The notes: generated by a model from the letters alone, not told the origin. A stretch of 64,000 bases of DNA from Microbacterium sp. SORGH_AS_0969 (GCF_030818255.1 NZ_JAUTAG010000001.1:2666001-2730000), one strand, 5' to 3'. Positions 41,052 to 50,670 are shown, counted from the stretch's first letter. Made by a program: numbers and translations.

Positions 41052-41807
41052 ATGATCCTCGCCCACGACGTGTCGGGTTCCGGCCCGCTGCTGGTCCTCC
41101 TGCACGGCATCACCGAGGATCGGCGCAGCTGGGATCCGGTCGATCTGACGCGGAGCTTCACGGTGGTCCGGGTCGACATGCGGGGGCACGGTGCGTCGGC
41201 GGCTGAGGAGCCGTACGACATCCCGACGCTCGCGGCCGACGTGCACGAGACGCTCGTGCAGCTCGCCGAGAGCGACGCCGTCCCCGCGGAGCCGCCGGTG
41301 GTCGTCGGGCACTCGATGGGGGGCATCGTGGCGACGGCCTACGGGGCGCTCTTCCCCGCCCGCGCGGTGGTCAACGTCGACCAGCCCCTGCAGCTCGCGG
41401 GGATGCAGGGGCAGGTGCAGCAGGCGGAGGGAATGCTGCGCGGCGCGGACTTCCCGCTGTTCATCCACGGGATGTTCGCGCAGATGGCGGGCGGCCTGGA
41501 TGCCGATGAGATGGCGCGGGTCGATGGCATCCGGTCTCCGAAGCAGGACGTGGTTCTCGGGATGTGGCGGCCGCTGCTCGAAGACTCACCCGAGAAGCTT
41601 TCGGAACTCGTGAGCAGTCTGACCGCGATCCCCGCCGACGTTCGGTACCTCGTCATCACCGGGCTCGATGCGGGTCCCGAGTACGCGGCGTGGCTGCAGC
41701 AGGAGATCCCGCACACCGTGCACGAGGTATGGCAGCCGCCCACCCACTACCCGCACCTCGTGGACCCGCAGCGCTTCGTGGCACGGGTCGAAGAGTTCGT
41801 CAGCTGA
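41052..41807 (+). CDS. alpha/beta-hydrolase
   Basis: A 251-residue alpha/beta-hydrolase. The oxyanion region is [13 protein letters not shown] and the nucleophile elbow GHSMGG has its Ser at about residue 87. An acid (TGLDAGP region) and His (THYPHLVDP) complete the triad. Members include esterases and haloperoxidase-like enzymes; the substrate is unknown. GAGGGAGAAGCC precedes ATG 41052. Confidence 0.88.
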   Translation: MILAHDVSGSGPLLVLLHGITEDRRSWDPVDLTRSFTVVRVDMRGHGASAAEEPYDIPTLAADVHETLVQLAESDAVPAEPPVVVGHSMGGIVATAYGALFPARAVVNVDQPLQLAGMQGQVQQAEGMLRGADFPLFIHGMFAQMAGGLDADEMARVDGIRSPKQDVVLGMWRPLLEDSPEKLSELVSSLTAIPADVRYLVITGLDAGPEYAAWLQQEIPHTVHEVWQPPTHYPHLVDPQRFVARVEEFVS

Positions 41808-41810
41808 GAG

Positions 41811-41846
41811 CGGCGGGCCCGCCCCCGAGAGGGTGCGGGCCCGCCG
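41811..41846. terminator. bidirectional hairpin between convergent hydrolase and MFS genes
   Basis: A 12-bp perfect stem CGGCGGGCCCGC/GCGGGCCCGCCG (41811-41822 with 41835-41846) starts 4 bases after the hydrolase stop. No T-run. Confidence 0.65.
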
Positions 41847-41873
41847 TGTGGGGCGTTGCGTGCCTGCGGGGAG

Positions 41874-43376
41874 TCAGTGCGCCACGACGGGCTCGGCGGC
41901 TCCATCGGTCGGGGTCGGGCGCTCCGCGAGCAACGCCGCCGTCTCTGAGCGGGTGCGGAACAGCAGTCCCGCCACGACGGCGCCGACGGCGAAGATCCCT
42001 GTGGCCCACCAGTACACGGTGGAGTAACTGGCCACCGCCGCACTTGCGATGACCTCGGGCGAGGCAGGTGCGTGGGCGGCGATGTAGTCGGTCGCGGCGG
42101 CGGCGGCGATCGTGTTCAACATCGCCGTGCCCATCGAGCCGCCGACCTGCTGGCTCGTGTTCACGAGTGCCGACGCGACGCCCGCGAAGTGCCGGTCGAC
42201 CCCGAGCGTGGCGGTCTGCATGGAACCGGGCATGATCGTGCCCATCGCGGTCCCCATGACGACGAGCGCCGGTAGCACGTTCGCGACATACGAGCTGTCC
42301 AGGTCGAGCCGCGTGAGGAGGAGCATGCCGAGCACCCCGAGCGTCATCCCGATCGTCACCATGATCTTCGGCCCGAAGCGGGGCAGGAAGATGTTGGTCG
42401 ACAGCTGGGCGGCGAGAACGAGCATCATGATCATGGGCAGGAACGCGAGACCGGTCTGGATCGGGCTGAACGCGAGCGACACCTGCAGGAAGTAGGTGAC
42501 GAAGAGAAAGATGCCGAACATCCCCGCACCGGCCACCAGGATCGAGATGTAGGCCGCCGCCCGGTTGCGATCGCGCAGCACCTGCAGCGGCAGGAGGGGA
42601 TGAGCGGCCCGGCTCTGCCACGCGACGAATCCTCCCAGCAGGACGGCGGCGGCGATCAGAGTGCCCCAGGCCAGGGGAGACTCCCACCCGTCGGTCTCGG
42701 CGTTCGCGAAGCCGAACACGACCCCGAACAGGCAGGCCGAGACGAGCAGCGTGCCGGGCACGTCGAGCCGCGGTCGCGGCCCGTGACGCTCGATGCGCGG
42801 GACGAAGACCAGCACGCCGATCACCGCCACGGCGGCGATGACGACGTTGATGTAGAGGTTCCAGCGCCAGTCGAGCTTCTCGGTCAGCACGCCGCCGAGC
42901 AGGAGACCGACGGCACCGCCGGCGCCGGCGATCGCCCCGAACACGCCGAACGCGCGGGCGCGCTCCTTCGGCACGGTGAATGTCGTCGTGAGGACAGCCA
43001 GCGCGGTCGGGGCCAGCAGTGCCCCGAAGGCCCCTTGAAGAGCCCGGGCGGCGACCAGCGTGGCGAAGTCGGGTGCCGCTCCGGCCCACGCCGACGCCAC
43101 CGCGAAACCGATGAGGCCGACGACGAAGGTGAGCTTGCGCCCGATCAGGTCGGAGAGCCGGCCACCGAGCAGCAGCAGGCTGCCGAAGGCGAGCGAGTAG
43201 GCCGTTATGACCCACTGCCGATCGCCGTTCGAGAATTCGAGATCGGCTTGGGCGGCGGGCAGCGCGATGTTCACGATGGTCGCGTCGAGGACGACCATGA
43301 GCTGGGCGAGGCCGACGATGACGAGCGTCAGCCAACGGCGGCGCGAGGGCGGCACCGAGGTCGAGGAGGAGGTCAT
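41874..43376 (-). CDS. MFS drug/proton antiporter (DHA2, 14-TM EmrB/QacA type)
   Basis: A 500-residue transporter with about 14 membrane segments. DHA2 motifs are LMVVLDATIVNIALPAAQADL (motif D1), GGRLSDLIGRKLTF (motif A) and GVFGAIAGAGGAVGLLLGGVLT (motif C). It probably exports toxic compounds. It is divergent from a TetR repressor gene with an operator palindrome overlapping its promoter, a typical pump-repressor pair. Start assumed at ATG 43376; ATG 43388 is an alternative. Neither has a clear ribosome site, so the message may be leaderless. Confidence 0.9.
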   Translation of the reverse strand: MTSSSTSVPPSRRRWLTLVIVGLAQLMVVLDATIVNIALPAAQADLEFSNGDRQWVITAYSLAFGSLLLLGGRLSDLIGRKLTFVVGLIGFAVASAWAGAAPDFATLVAARALQGAFGALLAPTALAVLTTTFTVPKERARAFGVFGAIAGAGGAVGLLLGGVLTEKLDWRWNLYINVVIAAVAVIGVLVFVPRIERHGPRPRLDVPGTLLVSACLFGVVFGFANAETDGWESPLAWGTLIAAAVLLGGFVAWQSRAAHPLLPLQVLRDRNRAAAYISILVAGAGMFGIFLFVTYFLQVSLAFSPIQTGLAFLPMIMMLVLAAQLSTNIFLPRFGPKIMVTIGMTLGVLGMLLLTRLDLDSSYVANVLPALVVMGTAMGTIMPGSMQTATLGVDRHFAGVASALVNTSQQVGGSMGTAMLNTIAAAAATDYIAAHAPASPEVIASAAVASYSTVYWWATGIFAVGAVVAGLLFRTRSETAALLAERPTPTDGAAEPVVAH

Positions 43377-43391
43377 GGGCGACACCATATA

Positions 43392-43425
43392 CGGAACTGA
43401 GCAGTTCCGGAAACAGCCAGTTCCG
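43392..43425. promoter_or_regulatory. TetR operator between MFS pump and repressor genes
   Basis: A perfect 18-bp palindrome CGGAACTGAGCAGTTCCG (43392-43409) is followed by another half-site CAGTTCCG (43418-43425). It sits immediately upstream of the MFS start and 90 bases before the divergent TetR gene, so the repressor can control both. Confidence 0.8.
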
Positions 43426-43498
43426 AAATTCATCCGGTCCGCTTAGACTGAGGGCTCGGCGGGATCGCCGGAAGAGACGAAGAAGGGGGTCGGCTGCG

Positions 43499-44146
43499 AT
43501 GACGCCGCTGGATCTCATCGACGCAGAAGCCGTCGACACTGCCGACGAGCAGTCCGGACCGGGGCGCAAGCGCGATCGATCACGGGATGCCGAGATCCTC
43601 GACGCCGCGCTCGACGTCCTCGCCGAGGCGGGGTACGACGGAATGACCATCGACATGGTCGCCGCCCGCGCGCGAGCGGGGAAGGCCACCGTCTATCGTC
43701 GCTGGGCGTCCAAGGAGGAGCTCGTCCTCGACGCCGTGGCGTGCATGAAGCGCGATGATCTCCGTGCGCGCGACGTGCCCGACACGGGAACGCTCCGCGG
43801 AGATCTCGTCGCGATGGTCAAGCCGCTCTCGATCGAGGAGGGGGAGAAGAAGCTCCAGGTCATGGCGGGCATCGTGTCGATGCTCTCGCGCTCGCCCGAG
43901 CTCGCCGATGCGGCGCAGACGGCGCTCGTCGCGCCTCGTCTGGAGCTCAACAAGATGCTCATCCGTCGCGCGATCGAGCGCGGCGAGGTCCCGGCCGACC
44001 GGGACGTCGACATGATCGCCTCCGTCGGCTCGGCGATGATCTGCTATCGCACTCTCATGCAACGCACGCCGATCACCCCGGAGTACGTGATCTCGGTCAT
44101 CGACGACGTCATCCTGCCCGCTCTGGGCGTGACTCGCGCGACCTGA
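43499..44146 (+). CDS. TetR-family repressor of the adjacent MFS pump
   Basis: A 215-residue protein. An N-terminal arm of about 28 residues precedes the TetR helix-turn-helix (RDAEILDAALDVLAEAGYDGMTIDMVAARARAGKATVYRRWASKEELVLDAV, about residues 29-80). The C-terminal ligand domain is of the TetR_C_11 style (LQVMAGIVSMLSRSPELADA). It probably binds the palindrome in the divergent promoter and releases it when a pump substrate binds. Confidence 0.9.
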   Translation: MTPLDLIDAEAVDTADEQSGPGRKRDRSRDAEILDAALDVLAEAGYDGMTIDMVAARARAGKATVYRRWASKEELVLDAVACMKRDDLRARDVPDTGTLRGDLVAMVKPLSIEEGEKKLQVMAGIVSMLSRSPELADAAQTALVAPRLELNKMLIRRAIERGEVPADRDVDMIASVGSAMICYRTLMQRTPITPEYVISVIDDVILPALGVTRAT

Positions 44147-44237
44147 GCAGGCGTCGGGGCGACGGCCGTCGTGTCGTGACGTCCGCCGCCCCCGTCCGGT
44201 CAGCTGGCGCAGCCGCGGATGCCGGTGCGCACGATGG

Positions 44238-45332
44238 TCACGCCTTCGCGCGGAACTCCTCTTCCAGGCGACGCGCGCTGGTGATCAGATCCACACCGTC
44301 CGGGCCCCAGAGCAGCTTCATGATGCGGGCCTCGCTGTCCGGGCTCTGGATGGCGCGGATGTCGCCTTCACGCGCGCGGATCGCGTCGCCGGAGGCGTCG
44401 ACCTGCTCGCGCGTCCGGCCGGCCGCCAGCTGCAGTTTCTCGGGGAGGATGGCCGGCATGACGTCGTGCCAGTCGTTGTAGGTCTCGGCGAGGACGTCCG
44501 TGGCGAGTGCGTGGCTCGGATGCCAGTTCGTTTCCGCCACCTGACGGTACTGCAGCATCATGTCGACGCCCGTTTCGAGATCACGGAAAACGCTCTCGCG
44601 GTGGCCGAAGTAGGGCGAGTACTTCTCGTAGAGCGCGTCGAGGTCGGCCATGCTGTGCGGGATCTCCGACTCCTCGGCGCCCACGAGCCGGAGGTACGGC
44701 GCCATCTCGGCGACGTACTGGTCACGCTCTTCCGGTGAGAGCGGGCGCGGCGGTTCGTCTCCGTGCCAGGCGAGACTTTCGTACGCGAGGAGCATCGCGT
44801 GCATCTCCGTGATCGCGGCCCACATGGCGTCGCGGGGTTCGGCTGCGGCATACCCGCCGAGCGACGCGTCGTCGGGATCGATCACCGGACCCTGCACGTG
44901 GCCGTGGATACGGTGCAGGTGGGTCGCCATCCGCGTCGCGGTCTCGGTGTCGCCCAGCCACATCGGTGCGTGCATCCCCGAATTGCGCTGGAACCGCTCG
45001 AAGAAGTCGAACCAGGTGAACTTGCCGGAGCGCGCGCGCCGGGAGATGGGGTCCGCGTCTCGGATCCCCGCGGTGATGGGCTTGTAGAGGAACTGCAGGA
45101 CGGCTTGGGCGGGACTCTCGAACACGATGATCGCGGGATGCAGAACCACCTTCCACGTGACCGACCCCGGGCCGAACAGCCCATAGTCCACGGATCCGTC
45201 GAGCGCGAGAGAGTGGGCCGCCGGCACGACGTCGCCGAACCGTCGCCATCTCGCGATGTCGCCCCACAGAAGCTCCTCGGTGAGGACGAACGGTGCGTTC
45301 GCTGAGCCTGCCGGCGGGAGGGTGGTGGTCAT
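44238..45332 (-). CDS. MpaB-family (DUF2236) oxygenase
   Basis: A 364-residue protein of the ER/MpaB/Lcp-like DUF2236 family. The family comprises b-type haem or related oxygenases (rubber oxygenase Lcp, mycophenolate-pathway MpaB). Motifs seen are EELLWGDIARWRRFGDV, GPGSVTWKVVLHPAIIVFESPAQAVLQ, RMATHLHRIHGHVQG and WAAITEMHAMLLAYE. The substrate is unknown. Start is ATG 45332 with GAAGGAG at 6-base spacing, preferred over ATG 45350. It is divergent from a TetR gene with a strong operator between them. Confidence 0.85.
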   Translation of the reverse strand: MTTTLPPAGSANAPFVLTEELLWGDIARWRRFGDVVPAAHSLALDGSVDYGLFGPGSVTWKVVLHPAIIVFESPAQAVLQFLYKPITAGIRDADPISRRARSGKFTWFDFFERFQRNSGMHAPMWLGDTETATRMATHLHRIHGHVQGPVIDPDDASLGGYAAAEPRDAMWAAITEMHAMLLAYESLAWHGDEPPRPLSPEERDQYVAEMAPYLRLVGAEESEIPHSMADLDALYEKYSPYFGHRESVFRDLETGVDMMLQYRQVAETNWHPSHALATDVLAETYNDWHDVMPAILPEKLQLAAGRTREQVDASGDAIRAREGDIRAIQSPDSEARIMKLLWGPDGVDLITSARRLEEEFRAKA

Positions 45333-45344
45333 CTGGGACTCCTT

Positions 45345-45379
45345 CGTCACTTACGTACGGATATCGTACGTAAGTGACG
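45345..45379. promoter_or_regulatory. TetR operator between MpaB-family and TetR genes
   Basis: Two perfect 14-bp arms CGTCACTTACGTAC (45345-45358) and its complement (45366-45379) flank GGATATC. The palindrome overlaps the region just upstream of the oxygenase ribosome site, a good repressor site for the divergent TetR protein. Confidence 0.85.
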
Positions 45380-45439
45380 TTAGACCCATCCCCTCGTCCA
45401 TGCAACGGTCGGCCCGTCCCCGGGATCGCCGTCGGTATC

Positions 45440-46060
45440 GTGGACCGCGTGGCGGAGACTCGACAGCGAACCGGCCGCCCTCGTGACCCCGAGATCAACG
45501 CGAGGGTGTTGATGGCGGCGCAGCGCGTCTATGCCGCATCGGGTCGAGCGGGTCTCACGTTCGACGCCGTCGCCCGCGAGTCAGGCGTCGGTAAACCCGC
45601 GATCTACCGCCGATGGTCCTCGGCGGACGAGCTGCTGGACGAAGCTCTGCGTTCGCACGTGCTCGAGCCCGCCCAGACGGACGGGACGGACATCCGCGGT
45701 CACCTTCGCGAGATCGCTCTCTCGGTGCTGCGACTCATGTTTTCCGACCAGGGCAGTTTCGTCCTGCGCGTGAGCGCTGAACGCGCCTCGCAGCCCGCCG
45801 TCTTCGACCAGTACTTCGAACGACTGCGTACGGTCATCCACGTCGGCAATCGCGGCCTGGTGCAGGCGGCCATTGAGCGAGGCGAACTGTCGGATCGATG
45901 CGACGCCGACGTGCTGCTGCAGGCGATCACGGGTTCGGCGCTGGTGGGAACCCTGATGGGCTTCGCGCCGTCTCCGTTCGACGACCCGCTCGCCGCCGAG
46001 AGCTACTGCGAGCGCGTCGTCGATCAGGCCCTTCGCGGAGCCGGCCCCTCGTCGGCCTGA
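45440..46060 (+). CDS. TetR-family regulator of the adjacent oxygenase gene
   Basis: A 206-residue TetR protein. The helix-turn-helix region is LMAAQRVYAASGRAGLTFDAVARESGVGKPAIYRRWSSADELLDEAL (about residues 22-68). The C-terminal domain is of the TetR_C_16/AcrR type (FVLRVSAERASQPAVFDQYFERLR). Start assumed at GTG 45440 (GTG 45449 also possible); codons further upstream would begin inside the operator. It most likely represses the MpaB-family gene and itself. Confidence 0.85.
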   Translation: MDRVAETRQRTGRPRDPEINARVLMAAQRVYAASGRAGLTFDAVARESGVGKPAIYRRWSSADELLDEALRSHVLEPAQTDGTDIRGHLREIALSVLRLMFSDQGSFVLRVSAERASQPAVFDQYFERLRTVIHVGNRGLVQAAIERGELSDRCDADVLLQAITGSALVGTLMGFAPSPFDDPLAAESYCERVVDQALRGAGPSSA

Positions 46061-46118
46061 CGTCGGCACTGAGATCGCCCGGCCCCGACCCGGCGCCGGG
46101 CGAACGGCATCCGCCCCT

Positions 46119-47705
46119 CTACGCCCCCTGGAACGACCGCAACTGCGCGAGCAGGCCCGGCGCGTTGACATCGAAGCGCTTGCCGCCGAGCACGACGCCG
46201 GCCGCCAGCACCGCGACGCCGAGCACCGGCCCGACGACGAACCCGATCCACCCCGCGAGACTCGACCCGGCGAACGTGGCGATCATGGCGGGGATCACCG
46301 TCGGCAGCCCGATGACCGCGACGAGGGCCCAGCACAGGAAGAACGTCAGGAACATCGAGAACGACGAGCCCGGCACCCGCTTGAACGGCGAATCACCGGG
46401 CGCAGGGGTCGGGACGACGAGGAACGCCGAGCTCACCGCGCTGATGCCGAAGCCGATGAGCGTCAAGCCGAGCGAGGCGCCGAGCACCGGCGGCAGGAGA
46501 TCCCACCGCCCCGAGATCGCGAGAGTGACGATGTCGGCGGCGACGACGAGCGGAACAGCGACGCTTGCGGTGCCCAGCGTGCGCCCGAGTCGATCCGCGC
46601 GGCCGCGGATCCCGGTCTGCATGACGGTCGCGAAAGCCGTGCCGTCGTACGAGATGTCGGAGTAGGGGAGCACCCCCGCGAAGAACCCGACCAGCAGGCC
46701 CGAGAGGGCGAAGAACGGTCCGCTGACGTCCCACTGCGAGTAGATGAGCACGAGGATCGGCGCGAACGGGATGAGCAGCAGCTGCCGGATGTAGCGCAGA
46801 TCGCGGGTCCAGGACGTGAGCGAGCGGGCCCAGGTCGCGCCGACCGGGTTCGACGGCATGATGCCGAACCAGCCGAGCGAGCCGGTCTTGCGCTTCGTCG
46901 TCGACCGCGCGGGCGGGGCGATGACGGACGCCGACAGGTTGCGGAACCACAGCACCCACAGCACGGCCAGAGTCGCGACGGCGATCACGAACTTCAGGAT
47001 CGCGGTCAGCCACGAGCCGGTCGCGAGGTCTCCCGGCACGGCCCAGGCGGCGCCGATCGGCGTCCAGGAGATCGCGCCCACGAGGGACTGCAGCTGCAGG
47101 CCCTGCGCGGTGGCGGACTGCACCGCGTTCAGGATGCCGATGAGGATCGGGCTCGCGAAGATCACCAGCGCGAAAGCGACGAGGCCGATCAGCTCCTTGG
47201 TGCGCCGTCCGCCGCCGATTCCGGATGCCAGCGCCGTCACGGCGCGCGAGGCGACGACGCAGATCAGCACGCCGATCGGGACGCACACGATCGCGGCGAT
47301 CGCGGCGACCGGCTCATGCACCCACACGAGGAAGGTGAGCAGACTCGCGACGACGGTCGCGAGGCCACCGACGCCGGTGAGCCCGCCCGCGGTGATCGCG
47401 ATCATCATCTGCGTGGTGGTCATCGGGAAGGGGGCGAGCTTCGCGGGATCCAGCGTCGTGTCGACGCCGGTCGCGAAGATCGGACCGACGACCCACCCGA
47501 GGATCAGCACGGCCCCCGCTCCCGTGACGGCCGCTCGGGCCGTGTCGAAGTCGAGCGTGCCGACGAAGAACAACCCGACCGCCGCGAACAGCAGCATCCA
47601 GAGCGCGCCGAGCACGCCGAAGATGAACCCGACCAACTGCATCGGGCTGCGCGCGAGGGTGTTGCCGAGGACGCGGAAACGGATCTTCAGGACTGTCGCA
47701 ACCAC
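46119..47705 (-). CDS. ABC exporter permease subunit, multi-spanning
   Basis: A 528-residue membrane protein with about 12 hydrophobic segments (MQLVGFIFGVLGALWMLLFA; LIVASLLTFLVWV-like stretches; LTFFLCWALVAVIGLPTVIPAMIATF). It has the size and ABC-transporter context of PF06182/ABC-2-like exporter permeases of actinobacteria. GTG 47705 lies inside the 3' end of the ATPase gene (19-base overlap), so the two subunits are translationally coupled. The substrate is unknown. Confidence 0.82.
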   Translation of the reverse strand: MVATVLKIRFRVLGNTLARSPMQLVGFIFGVLGALWMLLFAAVGLFFVGTLDFDTARAAVTGAGAVLILGWVVGPIFATGVDTTLDPAKLAPFPMTTTQMMIAITAGGLTGVGGLATVVASLLTFLVWVHEPVAAIAAIVCVPIGVLICVVASRAVTALASGIGGGRRTKELIGLVAFALVIFASPILIGILNAVQSATAQGLQLQSLVGAISWTPIGAAWAVPGDLATGSWLTAILKFVIAVATLAVLWVLWFRNLSASVIAPPARSTTKRKTGSLGWFGIMPSNPVGATWARSLTSWTRDLRYIRQLLLIPFAPILVLIYSQWDVSGPFFALSGLLVGFFAGVLPYSDISYDGTAFATVMQTGIRGRADRLGRTLGTASVAVPLVVAADIVTLAISGRWDLLPPVLGASLGLTLIGFGISAVSSAFLVVPTPAPGDSPFKRVPGSSFSMFLTFFLCWALVAVIGLPTVIPAMIATFAGSSLAGWIGFVVGPVLGVAVLAAGVVLGGKRFDVNAPGLLAQLRSFQGA

Positions 47706-48517
47706 TGCGGCCCCTCCGCGTGGTGGCGGCCGCCGACGAGCTCGACGAACCGGTCCTGAAGCGTCTTCCCGGCGCGCACCTCGTCGACGGTTCCGGATGC
47801 CAGCAGCCGGCCCTGAGCGATGACGGCGACGTGGTCGCACATGCGCTGCACGAGGTCCATCGAGTGACTCGAGACGATGACCGTGCCTCCCGAGGCGGTG
47901 TAGCCGCGGAGGATGTCCTCGATGTTGGCGGCCGACACGGGGTCCACCGACTCGAAGGGCTCGTCGAGCACCAGCAGGCGCGGTGCGTGCACGAGAGCGC
48001 AGGCGAGGGCCACCTTCTTGGTCATGCCCGCGGAGTAGTCGACGACGGGAGTACCGGCGGCCTCGGTCAGGTCCATGATGCGCAGGAGGTCGGCCGTGCG
48101 CGTGGCGACCTCGTCGCGCGTGAGGCCGAACATCATGCCCGTGTAGGTCACGAGCTGTTCGCCGGTGAGGCGGTCGAAGAGCCGCACCCCGTCGGCGAGG
48201 TTGCCGATCAGCTTCTTGGCTTCGACCGGCTGCGCCCACACGTCGACGCCGTGGATGTGAACCGTTCCGGCGTCGGGGCGCAGCAGTCCCGTCGCCATCG
48301 ACAGCGTCGTCGTCTTCCCGGCGCCGTTCGGACCGACCAGGCCGTAGAACGACCCCGCGGGGACGCGGAGGTCGAGACCGGCGACGGCGACCTTCTCGCC
48401 GAACCGCTTCACGAGGCCCGTGATGTCCATCGCGGGGAGCGAATCGGTGGGCGTCGGGGGAGCGACCCCGTCGGGCAGGGCGGAGGGCGGCGGCACGGCG
48501 CTCGAGGAGTCGGTCAC
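47687..48517 (-). CDS. ABC transporter ATP-binding protein (exporter type)
   Basis: A 276-residue ATPase. Walker A is GPNGAGKTT (about residue 62), signature YSAGMTKKVALACAL (variant of LSGGQ), Walker B LLVLDEPFESVDP and switch His in SSHSMD. It is partnered with the overlapping permease gene downstream. An N-terminal Pro-rich stretch of about 28 residues precedes the domain; an internal ATG (MDITGLVKRFG) could be the true start. Confidence 0.92.
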   Translation of the reverse strand: MTDSSSAVPPPSALPDGVAPPTPTDSLPAMDITGLVKRFGEKVAVAGLDLRVPAGSFYGLVGPNGAGKTTTLSMATGLLRPDAGTVHIHGVDVWAQPVEAKKLIGNLADGVRLFDRLTGEQLVTYTGMMFGLTRDEVATRTADLLRIMDLTEAAGTPVVDYSAGMTKKVALACALVHAPRLLVLDEPFESVDPVSAANIEDILRGYTASGGTVIVSSHSMDLVQRMCDHVAVIAQGRLLASGTVDEVRAGKTLQDRFVELVGGRHHAEGPQWLRQS

Positions 48518-48568
48518 GTTCCGAACCTATCGGGCGCTCCGCCGCGCCGCGAGGCTCCGGCGCGGACG

Positions 48569-49861
48569 TCAGTAGCGGATCGCGTCGATCACCTTGACCC
48601 GCACCGCGACGAGGGCCGGCAGCAGGCCCGCCAACGCCCCCACCGCGGTGGCCGCGACGAGACCGACGATCGCGGCATCCACGGGGAAGGGCGGGAAGTC
48701 ACTGACCATGCCCTGACCGACGAGGTCGCGCATCGCCGGTGACTGCACGATCAGGATCGCCGCCACCACGCCGAGGGCGCCCGCGACGACCGTGGCGACC
48801 ACGCTCTCCATCATCACGGCGAAGAAGACCCGACCCGCCGTCGCTCCGAAGCTGCGTCGGATACCGATCTCGCGCACCCGCTGCTTGACCGTGACCAGGG
48901 CGATGTTGACCAGGCCCAGCGCGCCGAGCAGGAGGACGAGCACCGCGATCCCGATCACCACGAGCTTCGTCACCAGGAACGGGTCGTTGCCGTATTGCGC
49001 CCAGTCCTGCCGCGACACGTTCACCTCGGTGCCGTCGCCGAGGGCCGCCTGCAGGTCGCGCGTGACGGCCGCCGTGAGGGCATCCGCGAGCTCGGGCGGC
49101 ACCCACATCTCGTACTGGCTCTGCGGTGCTCCGCCGCCGCCGTACGGGTCCGCGGCCGCGGCGGCCGACCCGCGTTCACCGGTGGCGGCCTTCTGCATCG
49201 CCTCCGCGTGCCGCGCGAGCATGATCATCGTCGGCTCGGTCTCCCACGTGCTGGCGGGAGTCACTCCGACGACCACCGCGAGCGTGCCTCCGGCGGGGAT
49301 TCCGGATGCCGCGCCCGGGACGCCGTCGCCGCCGAGGGCCACCACGGGGTGGCTTTCGAGCGGTGGCCGGCCCATGCGGTCCCAGAAGACCTCGTTCACG
49401 ATGATCCGCGGCGCGAGCTGTTGCTCGTCGGTCGGCGAGAACCACGAGCCCTCGGTGAGTTGGACGCGGTGCATCTCTCCGAAAGGCTGGTCGACGGCCT
49501 GCGTTCCGACCTGGACCGCGCCCGTCGCGAACGGGACCATCTGGACGGTGTTCTGCACACGCGACGCGTAGGAGATCTCATAGCGCTCGAGGACCTTGCT
49601 CCACGCGGCATCCATGTCCGCCGGGTCGATCGCCCCGTCCAGACGGAACGCCGAGACGTAGAGGGTGGCGGGCCTGCCGCCCTGACGTTCGCTGAGCTCC
49701 TGGTTCGCCTGCTGCACGATCGCGCCGAGGGCGACCACCGTGGTCAGCGAGCACACGGCCACGGCGACGCCGATGAGCGAAAGGAGCACGCGCGTGCGGT
49801 GCACGCGTACCTCCTGCCAGGCCTCGAGCAGAGCGCCGACGAAGCCGGTGAGCCCGCGCAT
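48569..49861 (-). CDS. MacB/FtsX-type ABC transporter permease
   Basis: A 430-residue permease with the MacB layout. TM1 is near residues 24-50 (RVLLSLIGVAVAVCSLTTVVALGAIV), followed by a large extracytoplasmic MacB core domain of about 230 residues and three C-terminal TMs (LVVIGIAVLVLLLGALGLVNIALVTV; VVATVVAGALGVVAAILIV; IVGLVAATAVGALAGLLPAL). GIRRSFGAT is the conserved cytoplasmic coupling loop. The Ala/Gly-rich insert GSAAAAADPYGGGGAP lies in the periplasmic-like domain. Last gene of the adaptor-ATPase-permease operon. Confidence 0.9.
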   Translation of the reverse strand: MRGLTGFVGALLEAWQEVRVHRTRVLLSLIGVAVAVCSLTTVVALGAIVQQANQELSERQGGRPATLYVSAFRLDGAIDPADMDAAWSKVLERYEISYASRVQNTVQMVPFATGAVQVGTQAVDQPFGEMHRVQLTEGSWFSPTDEQQLAPRIIVNEVFWDRMGRPPLESHPVVALGGDGVPGAASGIPAGGTLAVVVGVTPASTWETEPTMIMLARHAEAMQKAATGERGSAAAAADPYGGGGAPQSQYEMWVPPELADALTAAVTRDLQAALGDGTEVNVSRQDWAQYGNDPFLVTKLVVIGIAVLVLLLGALGLVNIALVTVKQRVREIGIRRSFGATAGRVFFAVMMESVVATVVAGALGVVAAILIVQSPAMRDLVGQGMVSDFPPFPVDAAIVGLVAATAVGALAGLLPALVAVRVKVIDAIRY

Positions 49862-50670
49862 CAGACGTCCTTCCGATCATCGGCGAACAGGTCGAGCATG
49901 TCGGCGTCGTCCTCCGCCGCCTCACCGCTCGGCTCGACCGGCGCCATCTCGCGGATCTCGCGGCGCGTGAGCGGCTCGAAGGCGGGATCATCGACGGGCG
50001 TCAGGATGCCGCGATCCAGGCGGAAGTGCCGGCGCGCGCGCCGAGCGATCATCGGGTCGTGCGTGATGACGACCTGCGCCGCGCCGGTGCGCTCGGCGAC
50101 GTCGTCGATCAGCTCCATGACGCTCTGGCCGGTGTCGAGGTCGAGGGCACCCGTGGGCTCGTCGGCGAGGATCAGGCGCGGCCCGCGTACGAGGGAACGG
50201 GCGATCGCGACGCGCTGCTGCTCTCCGCCGGACAGGCGGTCGGGCATGCTGTTCAGCCGGTGCCCGAGACCGACCAGCTCGAGCATCTCGGCCGCGATCC
50301 GTTTGCGCTGCCAGAACGTCCGTCCCGACGAGTAGAGCAACGGCATCGTGACGTTCTCGAGTGCCGTGCGTCCCGCGAGGAGGTTGAACTGCTGGAAGAC
50401 GAAGCCGATCGACGCGCCGCGCAGTCGATCGCGTCGGGCGCTCGAGTAGCTCTTCACCGGGCGGTCGTCGAAGCTGATCACGCCGCTGGTCGGAAGGTCG
50501 AGCAGACCGAGCAGGTTCAGCAGAGTGGACTTCCCCGAGCCGGAACGGCCGACGATCGACACGTGGTCGCCCGGCTCGATGGTGAGGTTCACCCCGGAGA
50601 GGATCGTGAGGGCGGGTTGATCCGGGGGGATGACCGTGCGGGTGACGTCTTCGAGTCGGAGGAGGCTCAC
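49861..50670 (-). CDS. MacB-type ABC transporter ATP-binding protein
   Basis: A 269-residue ATPase with Walker A VGRSGSGKSTLLNLLG (about residue 38), signature RLSGGEQQRVAIARSL, Walker B LILADEPTGALD and switch THDP. This LolD/MacB subfamily works with FtsX-like permeases. Its C-terminus extends by about 40 acidic residues (ending DLFADDRKDV). GTG 50670 overlaps the adaptor stop by 4 bases and the stop overlaps the permease ATG by 1 base, so all three genes are coupled. Confidence 0.93.
   Translation of the reverse strand: MSLLRLEDVTRTVIPPDQPALTILSGVNLTIEPGDHVSIVGRSGSGKSTLLNLLGLLDLPTSGVISFDDRPVKSYSSARRDRLRGASIGFVFQQFNLLAGRTALENVTMPLLYSSGRTFWQRKRIAAEMLELVGLGHRLNSMPDRLSGGEQQRVAIARSLVRGPRLILADEPTGALDLDTGQSVMELIDDVAERTGAAQVVITHDPMIARRARRHFRLDRGILTPVDDPAFEPLTRREIREMAPVEPSGEAAEDDADMLDLFADDRKDV

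Noticed and set aside
46119..48239. 706-codon minus-strand frame taken as one long permease
   Set aside because: The part upstream of 47705 is an out-of-frame reading of the ABC ATPase gene; the permease starts at GTG 47705.
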